From positions 62,001-126,000 of the forward strand of contig UEHQ01000009.1 in assembly GCA_900489925.1 (NCBI GenBank): a stretch of DNA of 64,000 bases. The letters run 5' to 3'. This document shows, one piece after another, positions 8,448 to 17,328 of the stretch. The notes beneath the pieces are model-generated. The model made no database searches. It saw only the letters and a list, made by a program, of their open reading frames with translations, and was not told where the DNA came from. The position numbers were made by a program, and so were the translations under genes. Each line of letters begins with the position of its first letter. The stretch's first letter is position 1. Source of the stretch: Hyphomicrobiales bacterium. GTDB taxonomy: Bacteria > Pseudomonadota > Alphaproteobacteria > Rhizobiales > Rhizobiaceae.

Positions 8448-8978
8448 TCAGGCCGCCCGCAACCGCTCGACTTCGCCGACGACCTGCTCCAGCCAGTGGT
8501 CCCGAATGCCCATTTCCTTGAGATGCGCCAGTGTGTTGAACACATAGGCGTCGTTTGGCCCCGACTGGCCCTGAGCCTCGTGAACGATCCGCGCAGCGGC
8601 ATGCGCATCAAGCGCACCGCCGTACTGCACGTGATTGCGATCGACGATGTAGGCGACGGCCTTGACGTTTCGCCCACCCTCGAGCTGCAGCCTCACGTTG
8701 CGTTCGAGATAAACGTTGGTCACGAGCTCGCGCGCGCGCAGATACTTGATGACATCGTCCCACAGGTCGGCGCCGATGCGGAACGCCATGCCGCGGCATG
8801 AGCCGCCGCGGTCGAGCCCCAGTACGAGGCCGGGATTTTGCTGCGTTCCCCGATGCACCCAGGAGCGAACGCAAAGCGACCGGCGATAGCCGTAAACAAG
8901 CGCTTGAGACCGCTCAACAAAGTCGAAGCCCGGATTCCACATGAGCGATCCGTAGCCAAACACCCAAAATTCGTCCAT
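8448..8978 (-). CDS. gamma-glutamylcyclotransferase, ChaC-like
   Basis: 176 residues. The N-terminal loop FGYGSLMWNPGFD is the substrate-binding signature of the ChaC-type gamma-glutamylcyclotransferases, which degrade glutathione to 5-oxoproline and Cys-Gly in the cytosol. Further ChaC features are the YGYRRSLCVRS strand, GTQQNPGLVLGL, and YIVDRNHVQYGG. The gene converges with plsC, leaving only two bases between the stop codons. On the upstream side it is divergent from the DUF2125 gene with a 51-base gap, so both promoters are compressed there. Confidence 0.88.
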   Translation of the reverse strand: MDEFWVFGYGSLMWNPGFDFVERSQALVYGYRRSLCVRSWVHRGTQQNPGLVLGLDRGGSCRGMAFRIGADLWDDVIKYLRARELVTNVYLERNVRLQLEGGRNVKAVAYIVDRNHVQYGGALDAHAAARIVHEAQGQSGPNDAYVFNTLAHLKEMGIRDHWLEQVVGEVERLRAA

Positions 8979-9029
8979 ATCGCACGCCAGACCGAGATTC
9001 CCATTCGCGATTCACCATTGGAGAACATC

Positions 9030-10031
9030 ATGTCAGCGTCAAGCCCAACCCGCAGCGGCAGGAAATTCTGGTTGCTGGGTGGTGGCATCGTTCTGGTGAT
9101 CGCCATCTACGCAGGCGGCTGGTTCTACGCCGCCTCGGAGCTCAAGACCACCGTCCTGAAGGCGATCGCGCCCCGCGACGCCGCCGGCGTGACTGGCGAA
9201 TGCGCCGACATCGATTTCCGTGGTTTCCCCTTCCGCATCGGTATGTTCTGCTCGAAGGTCGATGTTGACGACAACGTCAACGGCGTTTCGGCAAGCTTCG
9301 GCGCGCTCCGCTCGGCAGCCCAGGTCTATGCGCCTGGCCATATCGTCTGGGAGCTCGATTCGCCGGCGGAGATCCGCAACACTCATGGCCTGTCCGTCAA
9401 CGCGCAATGGGAAAGCCTGCAGTCGAGCCTAGTCACGAAGTTCAAGGGCATCGACCGCTCCTCCACAGTCATCGAAGGGCTGAAGGCAACGGCCGTCTCC
9501 TCCGAAACCGGCCAGACGATCAACTTCAACGCCGCGCACACGGAAATTCATCTCCGTCAAAACGGCGCCGATCTCGACGCCGCCATTTCGGTGACGGATT
9601 CCAAGACCGATATCAAAGACTGGCCGCAGGTCTTTCCCCAGCTCTCGGCGAGCGCCGACGTTACGCTGGTCGACAAGGCGGGCATGATCGACGGCAGTGA
9701 CCGGCAGGGCCTTCGCGGCGCAAGCGGCGAATTGCGCAAGGCCGTGGCCGACATCGGCGACGGCAAGGTCATGACGCTGAGCGGACCCTTCTCCTTCGAC
9801 GAGAACGGCTATCTCTCGGGCAAGTTCAAGCTGGAAATCGAGCGCCTCGGACCATGGCGCGACAGCGTCAAGAAGACCTTCCCGGACATTGCCAAGACCG
9901 TCGATACCGCAGCCAAGCTGCTGAAGGCCCTGGCAGGCGGCGGCGACAAGGTTTCCGTCGACCTCGTCGTCGCGCGTGGCAACGCCACCGTGAGCGGTTT
10001 CATCCCGCTCGGTGCGATCCCGCCGATCTGA
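9030..10031 (+). CDS. DUF2125 domain-containing protein
   Basis: 333 residues from the ATG at 9030, chosen because GGAGA precedes it by the right distance; the frame stays open upstream into the divergent chaC gene, but that part would not be translated. A transmembrane segment near residues 12-32 (FWLLGGGIVLVIAIYAGGWFYA) anchors a large periplasmic domain. The CADIDFRGFPFRIGMFC segment and repeated beta-strand pattern match the alphaproteobacterial DUF2125 family. Function unknown; the beta-rich periplasmic fold resembles lipid-transfer or AsmA-like proteins, but this is only an impression. It converges with tyrC, with three bases between the two genes. Confidence 0.8.
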   Translation: MSASSPTRSGRKFWLLGGGIVLVIAIYAGGWFYAASELKTTVLKAIAPRDAAGVTGECADIDFRGFPFRIGMFCSKVDVDDNVNGVSASFGALRSAAQVYAPGHIVWELDSPAEIRNTHGLSVNAQWESLQSSLVTKFKGIDRSSTVIEGLKATAVSSETGQTINFNAAHTEIHLRQNGADLDAAISVTDSKTDIKDWPQVFPQLSASADVTLVDKAGMIDGSDRQGLRGASGELRKAVADIGDGKVMTLSGPFSFDENGYLSGKFKLEIERLGPWRDSVKKTFPDIAKTVDTAAKLLKALAGGGDKVSVDLVVARGNATVSGFIPLGAIPPI

Positions 10032-10034
10032 AGA

Positions 10035-10964
10035 TCAGGGTTTCTTGTCGAGCGGGTGCGGACGTCCGAAGTCCGGCGCATCGACATCCTGGCCAGCCTG
10101 GATGATCGAACGACGTACGGCACGGGTGCGGGTAAAGAGATCGAAGATCTTGTCGCCCTCGCCCCAGCGGATCGCACGCTGCAGGTAGGCCAGATCCTCG
10201 GAAAACCGCGCCAGCATCTCAAGGATCGCATCCTTGTTGTGCAGGCAGACGTCGCGCCACATGGTCGGATCCGATGCCGCAAGACGCGTGAAGTCGCGAA
10301 AGCCGGAGGCGGAATACTTGATCACTTCCGATTCCGTCACCGTCTCCAGATCGTCCGCCGTGCCGACGATGTTATAGGCGATGAGATGCGGCAGGTGAGA
10401 AACGATCGCCAGCACCTTGTCATGGTGCTCCGGGTCCATCTCGTCCACCTTGGAACCAAGCGTCTCCCAGAAATGGCGCAGCGTCTTCAGGGCCGTTTCG
10501 TCGGTTCCGGCAAGCGGCGTGAAGATGCACCAGCGACCTTCGAACAATCCAGGAAAGCCGGCGTCCGGTCCCGACTTTTCCGTCCCGGCCAGCGGATGGC
10601 CGGGAATGAAATGGACATTCTCGGGCATATGCGGCGCCATCTGCGCGATGACAGAGGCTTTCGTCGAACCGACATCGGTCACGATTGCGCCCGGCTTCAG
10701 GCTGCTCGCGATTTCCTTGGCAACGCTTTCGGACGCCCCGACGGGCACCGACACGATGATCAGATCCGCGTCCTTGACCGCCTCGGCAGACGACGTCGTA
10801 TAGCAATCGCCGAGCTGCAGCTCTTCCGCTCGCTTCAGCGTATCAGCGCTCCGCGTCGCGATGACCACTTCCTTTGCCAACCCCAGCCGCTTGATGTCGT
10901 GAGCAAGCGACGAACCGATCAGACCAATCCCGATCAGCGCAATGCGATCAAACTGAGCCGTCAT
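10035..10964 (-). CDS. tyrC: prephenate/arogenate dehydrogenase
   Basis: 309 residues. Oxidative decarboxylation of prephenate or arogenate on the way to tyrosine, NAD(P)-dependent and cytosolic. The Rossmann loop is [13 protein letters not shown] at the N-terminus; the catalytic region contains [18 protein letters not shown] and the conserved His in [17 protein letters not shown]. Rhizobial enzymes of this type usually accept arogenate, hence 'TyrC', but cofactor and substrate preference are inferred. Its ATG overlaps the hisC stop by 4 bases (ATGA), so it is translationally coupled to hisC. Confidence 0.92.
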   Translation of the reverse strand: MTAQFDRIALIGIGLIGSSLAHDIKRLGLAKEVVIATRSADTLKRAEELQLGDCYTTSSAEAVKDADLIIVSVPVGASESVAKEIASSLKPGAIVTDVGSTKASVIAQMAPHMPENVHFIPGHPLAGTEKSGPDAGFPGLFEGRWCIFTPLAGTDETALKTLRHFWETLGSKVDEMDPEHHDKVLAIVSHLPHLIAYNIVGTADDLETVTESEVIKYSASGFRDFTRLAASDPTMWRDVCLHNKDAILEMLARFSEDLAYLQRAIRWGEGDKIFDLFTRTRAVRRSIIQAGQDVDAPDFGRPHPLDKKP

Positions 10965-12070
10965 GCCTTGCGTCCCATAAACTCACCGAGCGCCTCGATG
11001 ACCCCGCGGTTCGCCTCTTCCGGACCCACGCTCATACGCAGCGAATTGGCAAAGCCGTAGCCTCTGACGGCGCGCAGGATATAGCCGCGGCTCGTGAGGA
11101 ATTCATCGGCCTCCGCAGCGCGCTTGCCGTCGACGTCGGGGAAATGGATGAGCACGAAATTGGTGACCGATGGCGTGACCTTCAGGCCGATTGCCTCGAG
11201 CGCCCCCGTCAGCTTCTCGATCCACATCTGGTTGAACGCGACGGCTTCCTGCACGAAGGCCTGGTCGCGGATAGCGGCCGCCCCTGCGGAAATCGCGGCC
11301 GAGTTCATGTTGAATGGTCCGCGCACGCGGTTGAGCGCATCGATGATCTCGGCGGGCGCATACATCCAGCCGACGCGCAGTGCAGCAAGTCCGTAGGCCT
11401 TCGAGAAGGTGCGCGTCATCACGACGTTGGGGTTGGACGAGACGATCTCGATGCCGGCTTCGTAGTCGTTGCGGCGAACATACTCGGCATAGGCCGCGTC
11501 CAGAACCAGCACGACGCTCTTCGGCAGCTCGGCCTGCAGGCGACGGATCTCGCTGACCGGCACGTAGGTCCCTGTCGGATTGCCTGGATTGGCGATGAAC
11601 ACCATCTTGGTCTTCGGCGTCACGGCAGCCAGGATCGCGTCGACATCGACTGTCGCGTCCTTTTCCTTGACGGTGACCGGCGTCGCGCCCGCGCCCATGA
11701 TCTGGATCTTGTAGACGAGAAAGCCGTGCTCGGTAATGATCGCTTCGTCGCCGGCGCCCAGGTAGACGTGGCAGAGCAGGCCGAGCAACTCGTCGGAGCC
11801 GTTGCCGCACATGATGTTAGCCGGGTTAAGACCATGAACGCTGGCGATCGCCTCACGCAGTTCAATCGCCTGACCATCAGGATAGCGCTCCAGGCTGTCG
11901 GCAGCGGCACGGAACGCCTCGATCGCCTTCGGGCTGGCGCCGAGCGGCGTTTCGTTGGAGGAGAGCTTATAGACGCGGGCGACGCCCGGCGCATGTTCCT
12001 TGCCCGGTACATAGGCTGCGATATCAAGAATACCGGGACGCGGAACAGGCTTGCTCATCTCTACGCTCAT
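10961..12070 (-). CDS. hisC: histidinol-phosphate aminotransferase
   Basis: 369 residues. PLP-dependent class I/II aminotransferase; makes histidinol phosphate in histidine synthesis and often also transaminates aromatic amino acid precursors. The PLP-lysine motif is [28 protein letters not shown] at the N-terminus, [10 protein letters not shown] and the C-terminal [11 protein letters not shown] are family landmarks. The start at 12070 gives [14 protein letters not shown]; an ATG four codons later (12058) is a real alternative. It is upstream of and coupled to tyrC, which fits use of this aminotransferase in both histidine and tyrosine/phenylalanine synthesis. Confidence 0.92.
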   Translation of the reverse strand: MSVEMSKPVPRPGILDIAAYVPGKEHAPGVARVYKLSSNETPLGASPKAIEAFRAAADSLERYPDGQAIELREAIASVHGLNPANIMCGNGSDELLGLLCHVYLGAGDEAIITEHGFLVYKIQIMGAGATPVTVKEKDATVDVDAILAAVTPKTKMVFIANPGNPTGTYVPVSEIRRLQAELPKSVVLVLDAAYAEYVRRNDYEAGIEIVSSNPNVVMTRTFSKAYGLAALRVGWMYAPAEIIDALNRVRGPFNMNSAAISAGAAAIRDQAFVQEAVAFNQMWIEKLTGALEAIGLKVTPSVTNFVLIHFPDVDGKRAAEADEFLTSRGYILRAVRGYGFANSLRMSVGPEEANRGVIEALGEFMGRKA

Positions 12071-12160
12071 GGGTTCAACCTTGGAAAAGGCCGGGAATTC
12101 CGGCTGAAAATTGCCCAGAGGCAATAGAACGGAAACTCGAGCTTGTCGAGTGCCGCGGGC

Positions 12161-12901
12161 CTATCTGCTGCGGGTGGTCGGAACGCCGTGAGGCGCAAGA
12201 ACCGGCACGAAGACGCGCCTCGAAGCGCGCGCCGCAACCGGCAGCCCCTGATAGAGCCTCTTCTGGGCCTCAACGATGATGACCCCCGAAAAAGCCGGCC
12301 ACAGCGTTCGCCCGATCCGCTCGAAACCGCTGCGCAATCGCATCATCGTCCGCAGTTTGGATGGGGGGAAGAGAAGCGCTTCGGCGGTGGCACCCGGCGT
12401 GAAATTCGTCTCGCGCAGGAGATGCGTCAACTGGCCGCGCGAATAGGGGCGCCCCGAGCCGAACGGCGTATATTCCATCCGTGCCCAGACACCGCGGCGG
12501 TTTGGCACGACGATGACAAGTCGCCCGCCCGGCGCCAGCACGCGCCAGAGTTCCTTCAATGTCTCGCGCGGGCTTTCCGCGAATTCCAGCGAATGCACCA
12601 TCAGTACGCGGTCGATCGACGAGTCTGGCAAAGGCAGCTCTTCGTCGAAGATCAGCGCCGTGGACGACAGCGATCCCATCGGCCAGTTCACAGCCCCCTG
12701 CCCGGCCGGCATGAAAGCAAAGGTGCGCTCGGTATCCGCCCGAAAACGATCGAGGAACGGCACCGCATAGCCGAGCCCGACCAGGCGTTCCTGCGGCAGC
12801 CGCACCCATAGCGAGGACAAGGCCATGGCAATCGACTGCTCGGCAATACGGCCGAGGTCGGAATGATAGAACTGGCGTAGGTCAACAATATCGGCGTGCA
12901 T
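12161..12901 (-). CDS. class I SAM-dependent methyltransferase
   Basis: 246 residues from the ATG at 12901 ([14 protein letters not shown]); an ATG 12 codons upstream exists, but the downstream start leaves a normal intergenic region. The SAM-fold signs are the post-strand segment [17 protein letters not shown] and the [20 protein letters not shown] motif typical of Methyltransf_11 proteins. Strand I is degenerate ([18 protein letters not shown]), as in the alphaproteobacterial subgroup that sits divergently beside gloB. The substrate is unknown. Transcription is away from gloB, with 89 bases shared between the two starts. Confidence 0.82.
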   Translation of the reverse strand: MHADIVDLRQFYHSDLGRIAEQSIAMALSSLWVRLPQERLVGLGYAVPFLDRFRADTERTFAFMPAGQGAVNWPMGSLSSTALIFDEELPLPDSSIDRVLMVHSLEFAESPRETLKELWRVLAPGGRLVIVVPNRRGVWARMEYTPFGSGRPYSRGQLTHLLRETNFTPGATAEALLFPPSKLRTMMRLRSGFERIGRTLWPAFSGVIIVEAQKRLYQGLPVAARASRRVFVPVLAPHGVPTTRSR

Positions 12902-12990
12902 CGCAACAAATGTTATCAGCGGGCGGTTGGACTTCAAGGGCGGACCCTCTACATTCCGGGTATGTCCGCGATAAAGAGGTATTTGAGACT

Positions 12991-13761
12991 ATGAAACCTT
13001 TGGAATTAGACGTTTTTCTCTGCCGTTCCGATAATTTCGGCGTGCTTGTGCATGATCCTGAAACCGGATTGACCGCCTCTATCGACGCGCCGGACGCGAA
13101 CGCGGTGATCGCCGCCGCCGATCGCCGAGGCTGGACGGTGAGCCATATTTTCACCACGCATCATCATACCGATCACGTCGAGGGTAACCTCGCGCTGAAG
13201 GAGCGGTATAATTGCGAAATCGTCGGCCCGATCAACGAAGCGGTCGCGATCCCCGGCCTCGACAAGACCATGGCCGACGGCGACACTTTTCTGTTCGGCG
13301 ACCATACGATCGACGTGATCGAAACACCCGGCCACACGGCGGGTCACATCTGTTACCACTTCGTCGACGACAAGATCCTCTTTGCCGCCGATACGCTGTT
13401 TGCGCTGGGCTGCGGCCGCCTATTCGAGCGTCCCGCCGCCGACATGTGGCATTCGCTGCAGAAACTCGCCGTTCTGCCGGATGAGACCGCGATCTATTTC
13501 GGCCATGAATACACGCTCTCCAACGCCCGTTTCGCGTTGACGATCGATCCTGACAATCCGCGCCTGAAGAGCCGCGCCGCCGAGATCGAGCAATTGCGCG
13601 CCGACGGCAAGTTCACGATCCCGACCACGCTCGCGCTGGAAAAGGAAACGAACCCCTTCCTGCGGGCCGCCGACCCCGCCATCCGCCGCAACCTGCTGAT
13701 GGAAAGCCGGACGAACGAAGAGGTCTTTGCCGAGATCCGCAAGCGCAAGGACAATTTCTGA
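12991..13761 (+). CDS. gloB: hydroxyacylglutathione hydrolase (glyoxalase II)
   Basis: 256 residues, the usual glyoxalase II length. Hydrolyses S-lactoylglutathione to lactate and glutathione in methylglyoxal detoxification. The dinuclear metal site is [11 protein letters not shown], with further ligands in [22 protein letters not shown] and FGHEYT; a C-terminal glutathione-binding domain with NPFLRAADP follows. The start at 12991 ([15 protein letters not shown]) is the family start, preceded by AGAGG; the frame is open further upstream into the methyltransferase promoter and is not used. The last base of its TGA is the first of the cupin gene start, so the two are coupled. Confidence 0.95.
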   Translation: MKPLELDVFLCRSDNFGVLVHDPETGLTASIDAPDANAVIAAADRRGWTVSHIFTTHHHTDHVEGNLALKERYNCEIVGPINEAVAIPGLDKTMADGDTFLFGDHTIDVIETPGHTAGHICYHFVDDKILFAADTLFALGCGRLFERPAADMWHSLQKLAVLPDETAIYFGHEYTLSNARFALTIDPDNPRLKSRAAEIEQLRADGKFTIPTTLALEKETNPFLRAADPAIRRNLLMESRTNEEVFAEIRKRKDNF

Positions 13762-14180
13762 TGTCGCCAGACGATATTATCCGCGAGCTTTCGATGCAGC
13801 CGCACCCGGAAGGCGGCTGGTACGTGCAGACGTTTCGTGACGCCGAAGGTGGAGCGCGCGGGCACTCGACGGCGATCTACTACCTGCTGAAAGCCAGGCA
13901 GCGCTCGCACTGGCATCGGGTCCATGACGCAGCCGAAGTCTGGCACTACTATGCCGGCGCCCCGCTTGCCTTGCATCGAGCCGCTGACGGCGGCACGTGC
14001 GAAACGCTGAAGCTCGGAACAGACATCCTGAACGGCGAGCGTCCCCAGGCGATCATCCCGGCCAACTGGTGGCAATCGGCGGAAACGCTGGGCGACTACA
14101 CCCTGGTCGGATGCACGGTTTCGCCGGGCTTTGAATTCACAAGCTTCGAAATGGCTCCGCCAGATTGGGAGCCTGCCTGA
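13761..14180 (+). CDS. cupin domain protein (DUF985 family)
   Basis: 139 residues. A single cupin barrel of the DUF985 type: the start PHPEGGWYVQTFRD, the strand TAIYYLLK, SHWHRVHDAAEVWHYYAG with His/Glu candidates for a metal or ligand site, and the C-terminal VGCTVSPGFEFTSFEM are characteristic. The reaction for this family is not established. It overlaps gloB by one base (TGATG), which implies translational coupling and possibly a role next to glutathione-dependent aldehyde detoxification. It converges with the DMT transporter gene, with three bases between the stops. Confidence 0.88.
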   Translation: MSPDDIIRELSMQPHPEGGWYVQTFRDAEGGARGHSTAIYYLLKARQRSHWHRVHDAAEVWHYYAGAPLALHRAADGGTCETLKLGTDILNGERPQAIIPANWWQSAETLGDYTLVGCTVSPGFEFTSFEMAPPDWEPA

Positions 14181-14183
14181 GAC

Positions 14184-15080
14184 CTATTCGGCGGCTGCGT
14201 GCCGTTCGGCCGTCGCAGCCTTTCGCCGAAACATCTCCTGCGCGGCAAGCACGGCACCGCCCGTAACGAGAAGGCAAGCGAAAGCGATACGCCAGCTGGG
14301 CTCCGCGAAGCCAAAGATCGTCAGGATCAACGTCGACAACAGCGGCGCGGCATAGCTTGCCGCGCCGAGGATCTGGATATCGCCGTTCTTGACGCCATGG
14401 TCCCAGGCGTAGAAGGCGGCACCCACAGGAAACAGACCGAGGCCGATAACGGCGATCCATTCGAACGTGGTCGCCGGCCATACTGTCGTTTCAAGGCCGA
14501 GGTGGCAAAGCAGCGACAGGATGGACGTAGCGAGGCAGAAACCGGTCACAACATCCGTCGATACGGCATCGAACCGCCGCGTCAGCAGCGAATATCCGGA
14601 CCACGTAAAGGCGCACAGAAACGCCGCCCCATAACCGACGGCATAGGCGCCATCAAAATTGATGCCATTTCGCCCGACGATCAGGAAGGTGCCGCTCAGC
14701 CCAGCAAGTGCGCCGACGATGTGATACCAGCGCAGCCTCTCGCCCGGCAGCAGCGCTGAGCCGACGACGATCAGCAGCGGCCACAGATAGGCGATCAACC
14801 CTGCCTCCACGGCCGGCGCGTTGCGAAGCGCCGTGAAGTAGAGGAAGTGGTATCCGAACAATCCGGCAATACCGACAATCCAGACTTTGGCCGGCTGCTT
14901 GAGGAGAGCTAGGCGCGATGGGTTGGCGACCAGCACGACAATGCCGGGGATGCTTCCGATGGCAAAGCAGATGGCGGAGAGCTGAAATGGCGGCATCTTA
15001 CCGGAGGCAGCCGTAAACAGCGCCAGGAACGCCCACATGATAATCGCCGTGAACCCGATCAACGTAGCCCGAAGCTTCAC
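14184..15080 (-). CDS. DMT superfamily exporter (EamA, YddG-like)
   Basis: 298 residues with ten evenly spaced hydrophobic segments, the two-times-five-helix EamA layout. The N-terminal half has GFTAIIMWAFLALFTAASGKMPPFQLSA and the second half WAVIGLGLFPVGAAFYAWDHGVKNGD; these resemble the YddG aromatic amino acid exporter subgroup. It is an inner-membrane protein. Substrate preference cannot be read from sequence. It is followed upstream on the same strand by the DUF3108 gene 30 bases away, so the two may share a transcript. Confidence 0.83.
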   Translation of the reverse strand: MKLRATLIGFTAIIMWAFLALFTAASGKMPPFQLSAICFAIGSIPGIVVLVANPSRLALLKQPAKVWIVGIAGLFGYHFLYFTALRNAPAVEAGLIAYLWPLLIVVGSALLPGERLRWYHIVGALAGLSGTFLIVGRNGINFDGAYAVGYGAAFLCAFTWSGYSLLTRRFDAVSTDVVTGFCLATSILSLLCHLGLETTVWPATTFEWIAVIGLGLFPVGAAFYAWDHGVKNGDIQILGAASYAAPLLSTLILTIFGFAEPSWRIAFACLLVTGGAVLAAQEMFRRKAATAERHAAAE

Positions 15081-15110
15081 TCGTCCCCCTTTACGGAGAT
15101 CGTTGCTCCG

Positions 15111-15887
15111 TCAGCTTGCGCCGTATTTCACCGCCGTGATTGTAACCGGTCCGTATTGCGTGGGAATGCGGACGTAGACTGGAGCATATACATTCGCGGC
15201 GTCAGCCTTGGCAAACCAGATTTCCATGCGGTTGCTCTTGCGCAGATACTCGATGTCGGTACGGCCCTTCTTGTAACCCGATCTCGGCACGAAGCGGACG
15301 TTGCAGACGGTCGCCTTGCCATTGAAGCCGTCGGTGGAGAAATCTTCCGATCCCTTGGGCGAGAGCACGAGGTCCATCCGCATCTCGCCGTCATAGATCG
15401 GCAACTTCTGCGCGCAGACATTCGTGTCTCCGGGGAAGATCAGCCCCGAAATCGGGTCGAGCACCGAGTGCATGTCGCTGGGCGAAACGTTGATCCAGTT
15501 CTTGGGCTGCCGCCGCGGCGGCTTCACCGTCGTCGAAGTGATATTGCCATTGCTGTAGCGCACCTCGTAGGTTCGCGCCCGCTTGCCGCTCTTGTAATAG
15601 AGGTAATAGCGGGAGGCCTGCAGGCGATCACCACTCAATGTGCCATCGACGCTGGTCTTCGCGGAAATATCCGTCACGAGATCCGCAAGTCCGGCAGAGC
15701 TGATATCGCCGGAAACCCGGTAGCTCTTGTCATCCTCGATCTTCGTCAGAAAGGCAGCGCGCGCGATCGTCAGGATGCCAAGAGAAACCTTGTATTCGGT
15801 GCGATGCACGATCTCGCCCGCGCTGGCCGGGATGGCGGCAAGCGCGGCGATGGCCGAGATGAGAATGCGTCTGCGCAAGTGAAGCAT
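15111..15887 (-). CDS. DUF3108 domain-containing periplasmic protein
   Basis: 258 residues. N-terminal signal peptide: basic MLHLRRR, hydrophobic ILISAIAALAAI, cleavage after PASAG near residue 24. The rest is a beta-rich domain in which alternating strands (YKVSLGILTIARAAF, YRVSGDISSAGLADLVTD, TYEVRYSNGNITSTTV) match DUF3108, an envelope family of unknown molecular function. It is divergent from rpmB across 239 bases. A C-terminal IPTQYGPVTITAVKY strand completes the domain. No catalytic residues can be named. Confidence 0.85.
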   Translation of the reverse strand: MLHLRRRILISAIAALAAIPASAGEIVHRTEYKVSLGILTIARAAFLTKIEDDKSYRVSGDISSAGLADLVTDISAKTSVDGTLSGDRLQASRYYLYYKSGKRARTYEVRYSNGNITSTTVKPPRRQPKNWINVSPSDMHSVLDPISGLIFPGDTNVCAQKLPIYDGEMRMDLVLSPKGSEDFSTDGFNGKATVCNVRFVPRSGYKKGRTDIEYLRKSNRMEIWFAKADAANVYAPVYVRIPTQYGPVTITAVKYGAS

Positions 15888-16004
15888 GAAATAAACCTTG
15901 TTCCAGCGAGCTGGTCAGGCCGCAAATCACGGTCTATACGCTTGTCGCAGTCCGAAGCAAACACGAGCTTTTTGACAGAATTGCGGGAAACGCCAAGGTT
16001 TGGC

Positions 16005-16033
16005 TTGACGCGCGCGGCCTGTCTGACTATAGA
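16005..16033 (+). promoter_or_regulatory. sigma-70-type promoter for rpmB
   Basis: TTGACG (16005-16010) and TATAGA (16028-16033) are separated by exactly 17 bases, a near-ideal housekeeping promoter with the alphaproteobacterial CTTGACG -35 form. It lies about 94 bases before the rpmB start and points towards it. Confidence 0.7.
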
Positions 16034-16126
16034 ACCGCAACTTTCCAATCATGGCCTGTTGGATTGCAAGCCCGGTTTTGCGCGGGTACGCAATTGATGG
16101 CCGAGAAAAACAAGAATAGGTGTTCC

Positions 16127-16426
16127 ATGTCCCGCATGTGCGAATTGACCGGCAAGGCAGTCCTCGTTGGCAACAATGTCAGCCATGCCAACAACAAGAC
16201 CAAGCGCCGGTTCCTCCCGAACCTGTGCCAGGTTACGCTGATCTCCGACGCCCTCGGCCAGCGTTACCGTCTTCGCGTTTCGGCTGCTGCTCTTCGTTCC
16301 GTTGAGCATCGTGGCGGTCTCGATGCTTTCCTCATCAAGGCAAGCGAAAACGAACTGTCGATGCGCGCTCGTCTGCTGCGCCGCCAGATCGTCAAGAAGG
16401 CTGCTGAAGCTGCCGTTGCTGCGTAA
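16127..16426 (+). CDS. rpmB: 50S ribosomal protein L28
   Basis: 99 residues, alphaproteobacterial L28 length. Begins [29 protein letters not shown], the classic L28 N-terminus. The start at 16127 is chosen over an in-frame ATG 21 codons upstream because it gives the family start. The gene stands alone, as is usual for rpmB in rhizobia; rpmG is not adjacent. It has a strong sigma-70-like promoter and is followed by a hairpin with a short T-run, so it forms a monocistronic unit. L28 binds 23S rRNA in the large subunit. Confidence 0.97.
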   Translation: MSRMCELTGKAVLVGNNVSHANNKTKRRFLPNLCQVTLISDALGQRYRLRVSAAALRSVEHRGGLDAFLIKASENELSMRARLLRRQIVKKAAEAAVAA

Positions 16427-16455
16427 GCAACGATTGATCTTCTGTTATAAGGCTT

Positions 16456-16492
16456 AAAAGGCTTGCACGGATGACCTCCGGACAAGCCTTTT
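16456..16492 (+). terminator. rho-independent terminator after rpmB
   Basis: AAAAGGCTTG (16456-16465) pairs with CAAGCCTTTT (16483-16492), a 10-bp perfect stem whose 3' arm ends in T4. It lies 30 bases after the rpmB stop. Confidence 0.8.
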
Positions 16493-16514
16493 GCTTGCCT
16501 GCCGATCACTCCAA

Positions 16515-16544
16515 CTGGTGGCATACCCCAGGATAAAAAAATGC
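16515..16544 (+). promoter_or_regulatory. candidate preQ1-I riboswitch overlapping the start codon of the queuosine-precursor transporter
   Basis: Stem P1 is CTGG (16515-16518) with CCAG (16528-16531). The loop ends in ACCCCAG, like the ligand-binding side of known preQ1-I aptamers, with C16527 in the place of the cytosine that pairs with preQ1. An A-rich tail (16533-16540) follows. Loop bases GCAT (16521-16524) are complementary to ATGC (16541-16544), which contains the start codon, giving an H-type pseudoknot. The purine-rich ribosome binding site AGGA (16530-16533) is partly inside P1. Ligand binding would therefore hide both the ribosome site and the start codon. Resemblance to the Thermoanaerobacter aptamer (CTGGG...ACCCCAG...AACAAAA) is from memory. 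Confidence 0.6.
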
Positions 16545-17176
16545 TGAAGACACGCTATACCCTTATCTACGTCGCCCTGATGACCCTCGTTGTCGTCGCG
16601 TCGAACTTCCTCGTCCAGTTTCCCTTGAACGCGGAATTCGCCGGCATCAATCTGGCGGACCTTCTGACCTGGGGTGCCTTCACCTACCCGGTTGCCTTCC
16701 TGATCACCGACCTCACGAACCGCCAGTTCGGCCCGCAGGCCGCACGCAAGGTGGTGTTTGCAGGCTTCGTGGTCGGTGTGGCACTATCCTTCTTCACCTC
16801 CGTTCCACGCATCGCGATCGCCTCTGGCTCGGCCTATCTTGCCGGCCAGCTGCTCGATATCGCCGTGTTCAACCGCCTGCGCCGTCAGGCCTGGTGGCGC
16901 GCGCCCCTTGTCGGCTCGCTCATCGGCTCGATGCTGGATACGCTGATCTTCTTCTCATTCGCGTTCGCGGCCTTCTTCGTCTTCTTTGGATCGAACGATC
17001 CATTCGCGCTGGAATCGGCTCCCGTCCTCGGCGTATTTGCGGCGCAAGCGCCTCGCTGGATCTCCTGGGCAATCGGCGATTTCTCCGTGAAGCTGATCGT
17101 GGGATTGGTGATGCTGCTACCCTATGGCGCGCTGATGAGCGTGTTGCGACCGAACCAGGCCGTCCGCGCCAACTGA
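16541..17176 (+). CDS. yhhQ: queuosine precursor transporter (YhhQ/VUT family)
   Basis: 211 residues with six hydrophobic segments, an inner-membrane importer of 7-deazaguanine precursors (preQ0/preQ1) for tRNA queuosine synthesis. Family marks are the N-terminal YVALMTLVVVASNFLVQFP, the TYPVAFLITDLTNRQFGPQAARKVVFAGF block with its conserved Thr-Asp-Leu, and the C-terminal WISWAIGDFSVKLIVGLVMLLPYG. The ATG is preceded at once by an A7 run and a compact pseudoknot-forming element that looks like a preQ1-I aptamer, which supports the substrate assignment. The rpmB terminator separates it from the gene upstream. Confidence 0.9.
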   Translation: MLKTRYTLIYVALMTLVVVASNFLVQFPLNAEFAGINLADLLTWGAFTYPVAFLITDLTNRQFGPQAARKVVFAGFVVGVALSFFTSVPRIAIASGSAYLAGQLLDIAVFNRLRRQAWWRAPLVGSLIGSMLDTLIFFSFAFAAFFVFFGSNDPFALESAPVLGVFAAQAPRWISWAIGDFSVKLIVGLVMLLPYGALMSVLRPNQAVRAN

Positions 17177-17328
17177 TCGATGGCGCCCCAGTGGCGCCAT
17201 CACAGACAGCTTACACCCACTCTTGATGCTACTTCGCTGGACAACGTCCGGCTCTTTGATCATGCTATCCCCCTATAGTTGCATAGACTTATCGCCATCG
17301 GCCGCCGAGTTGAGGAGGAGAGTACGCA

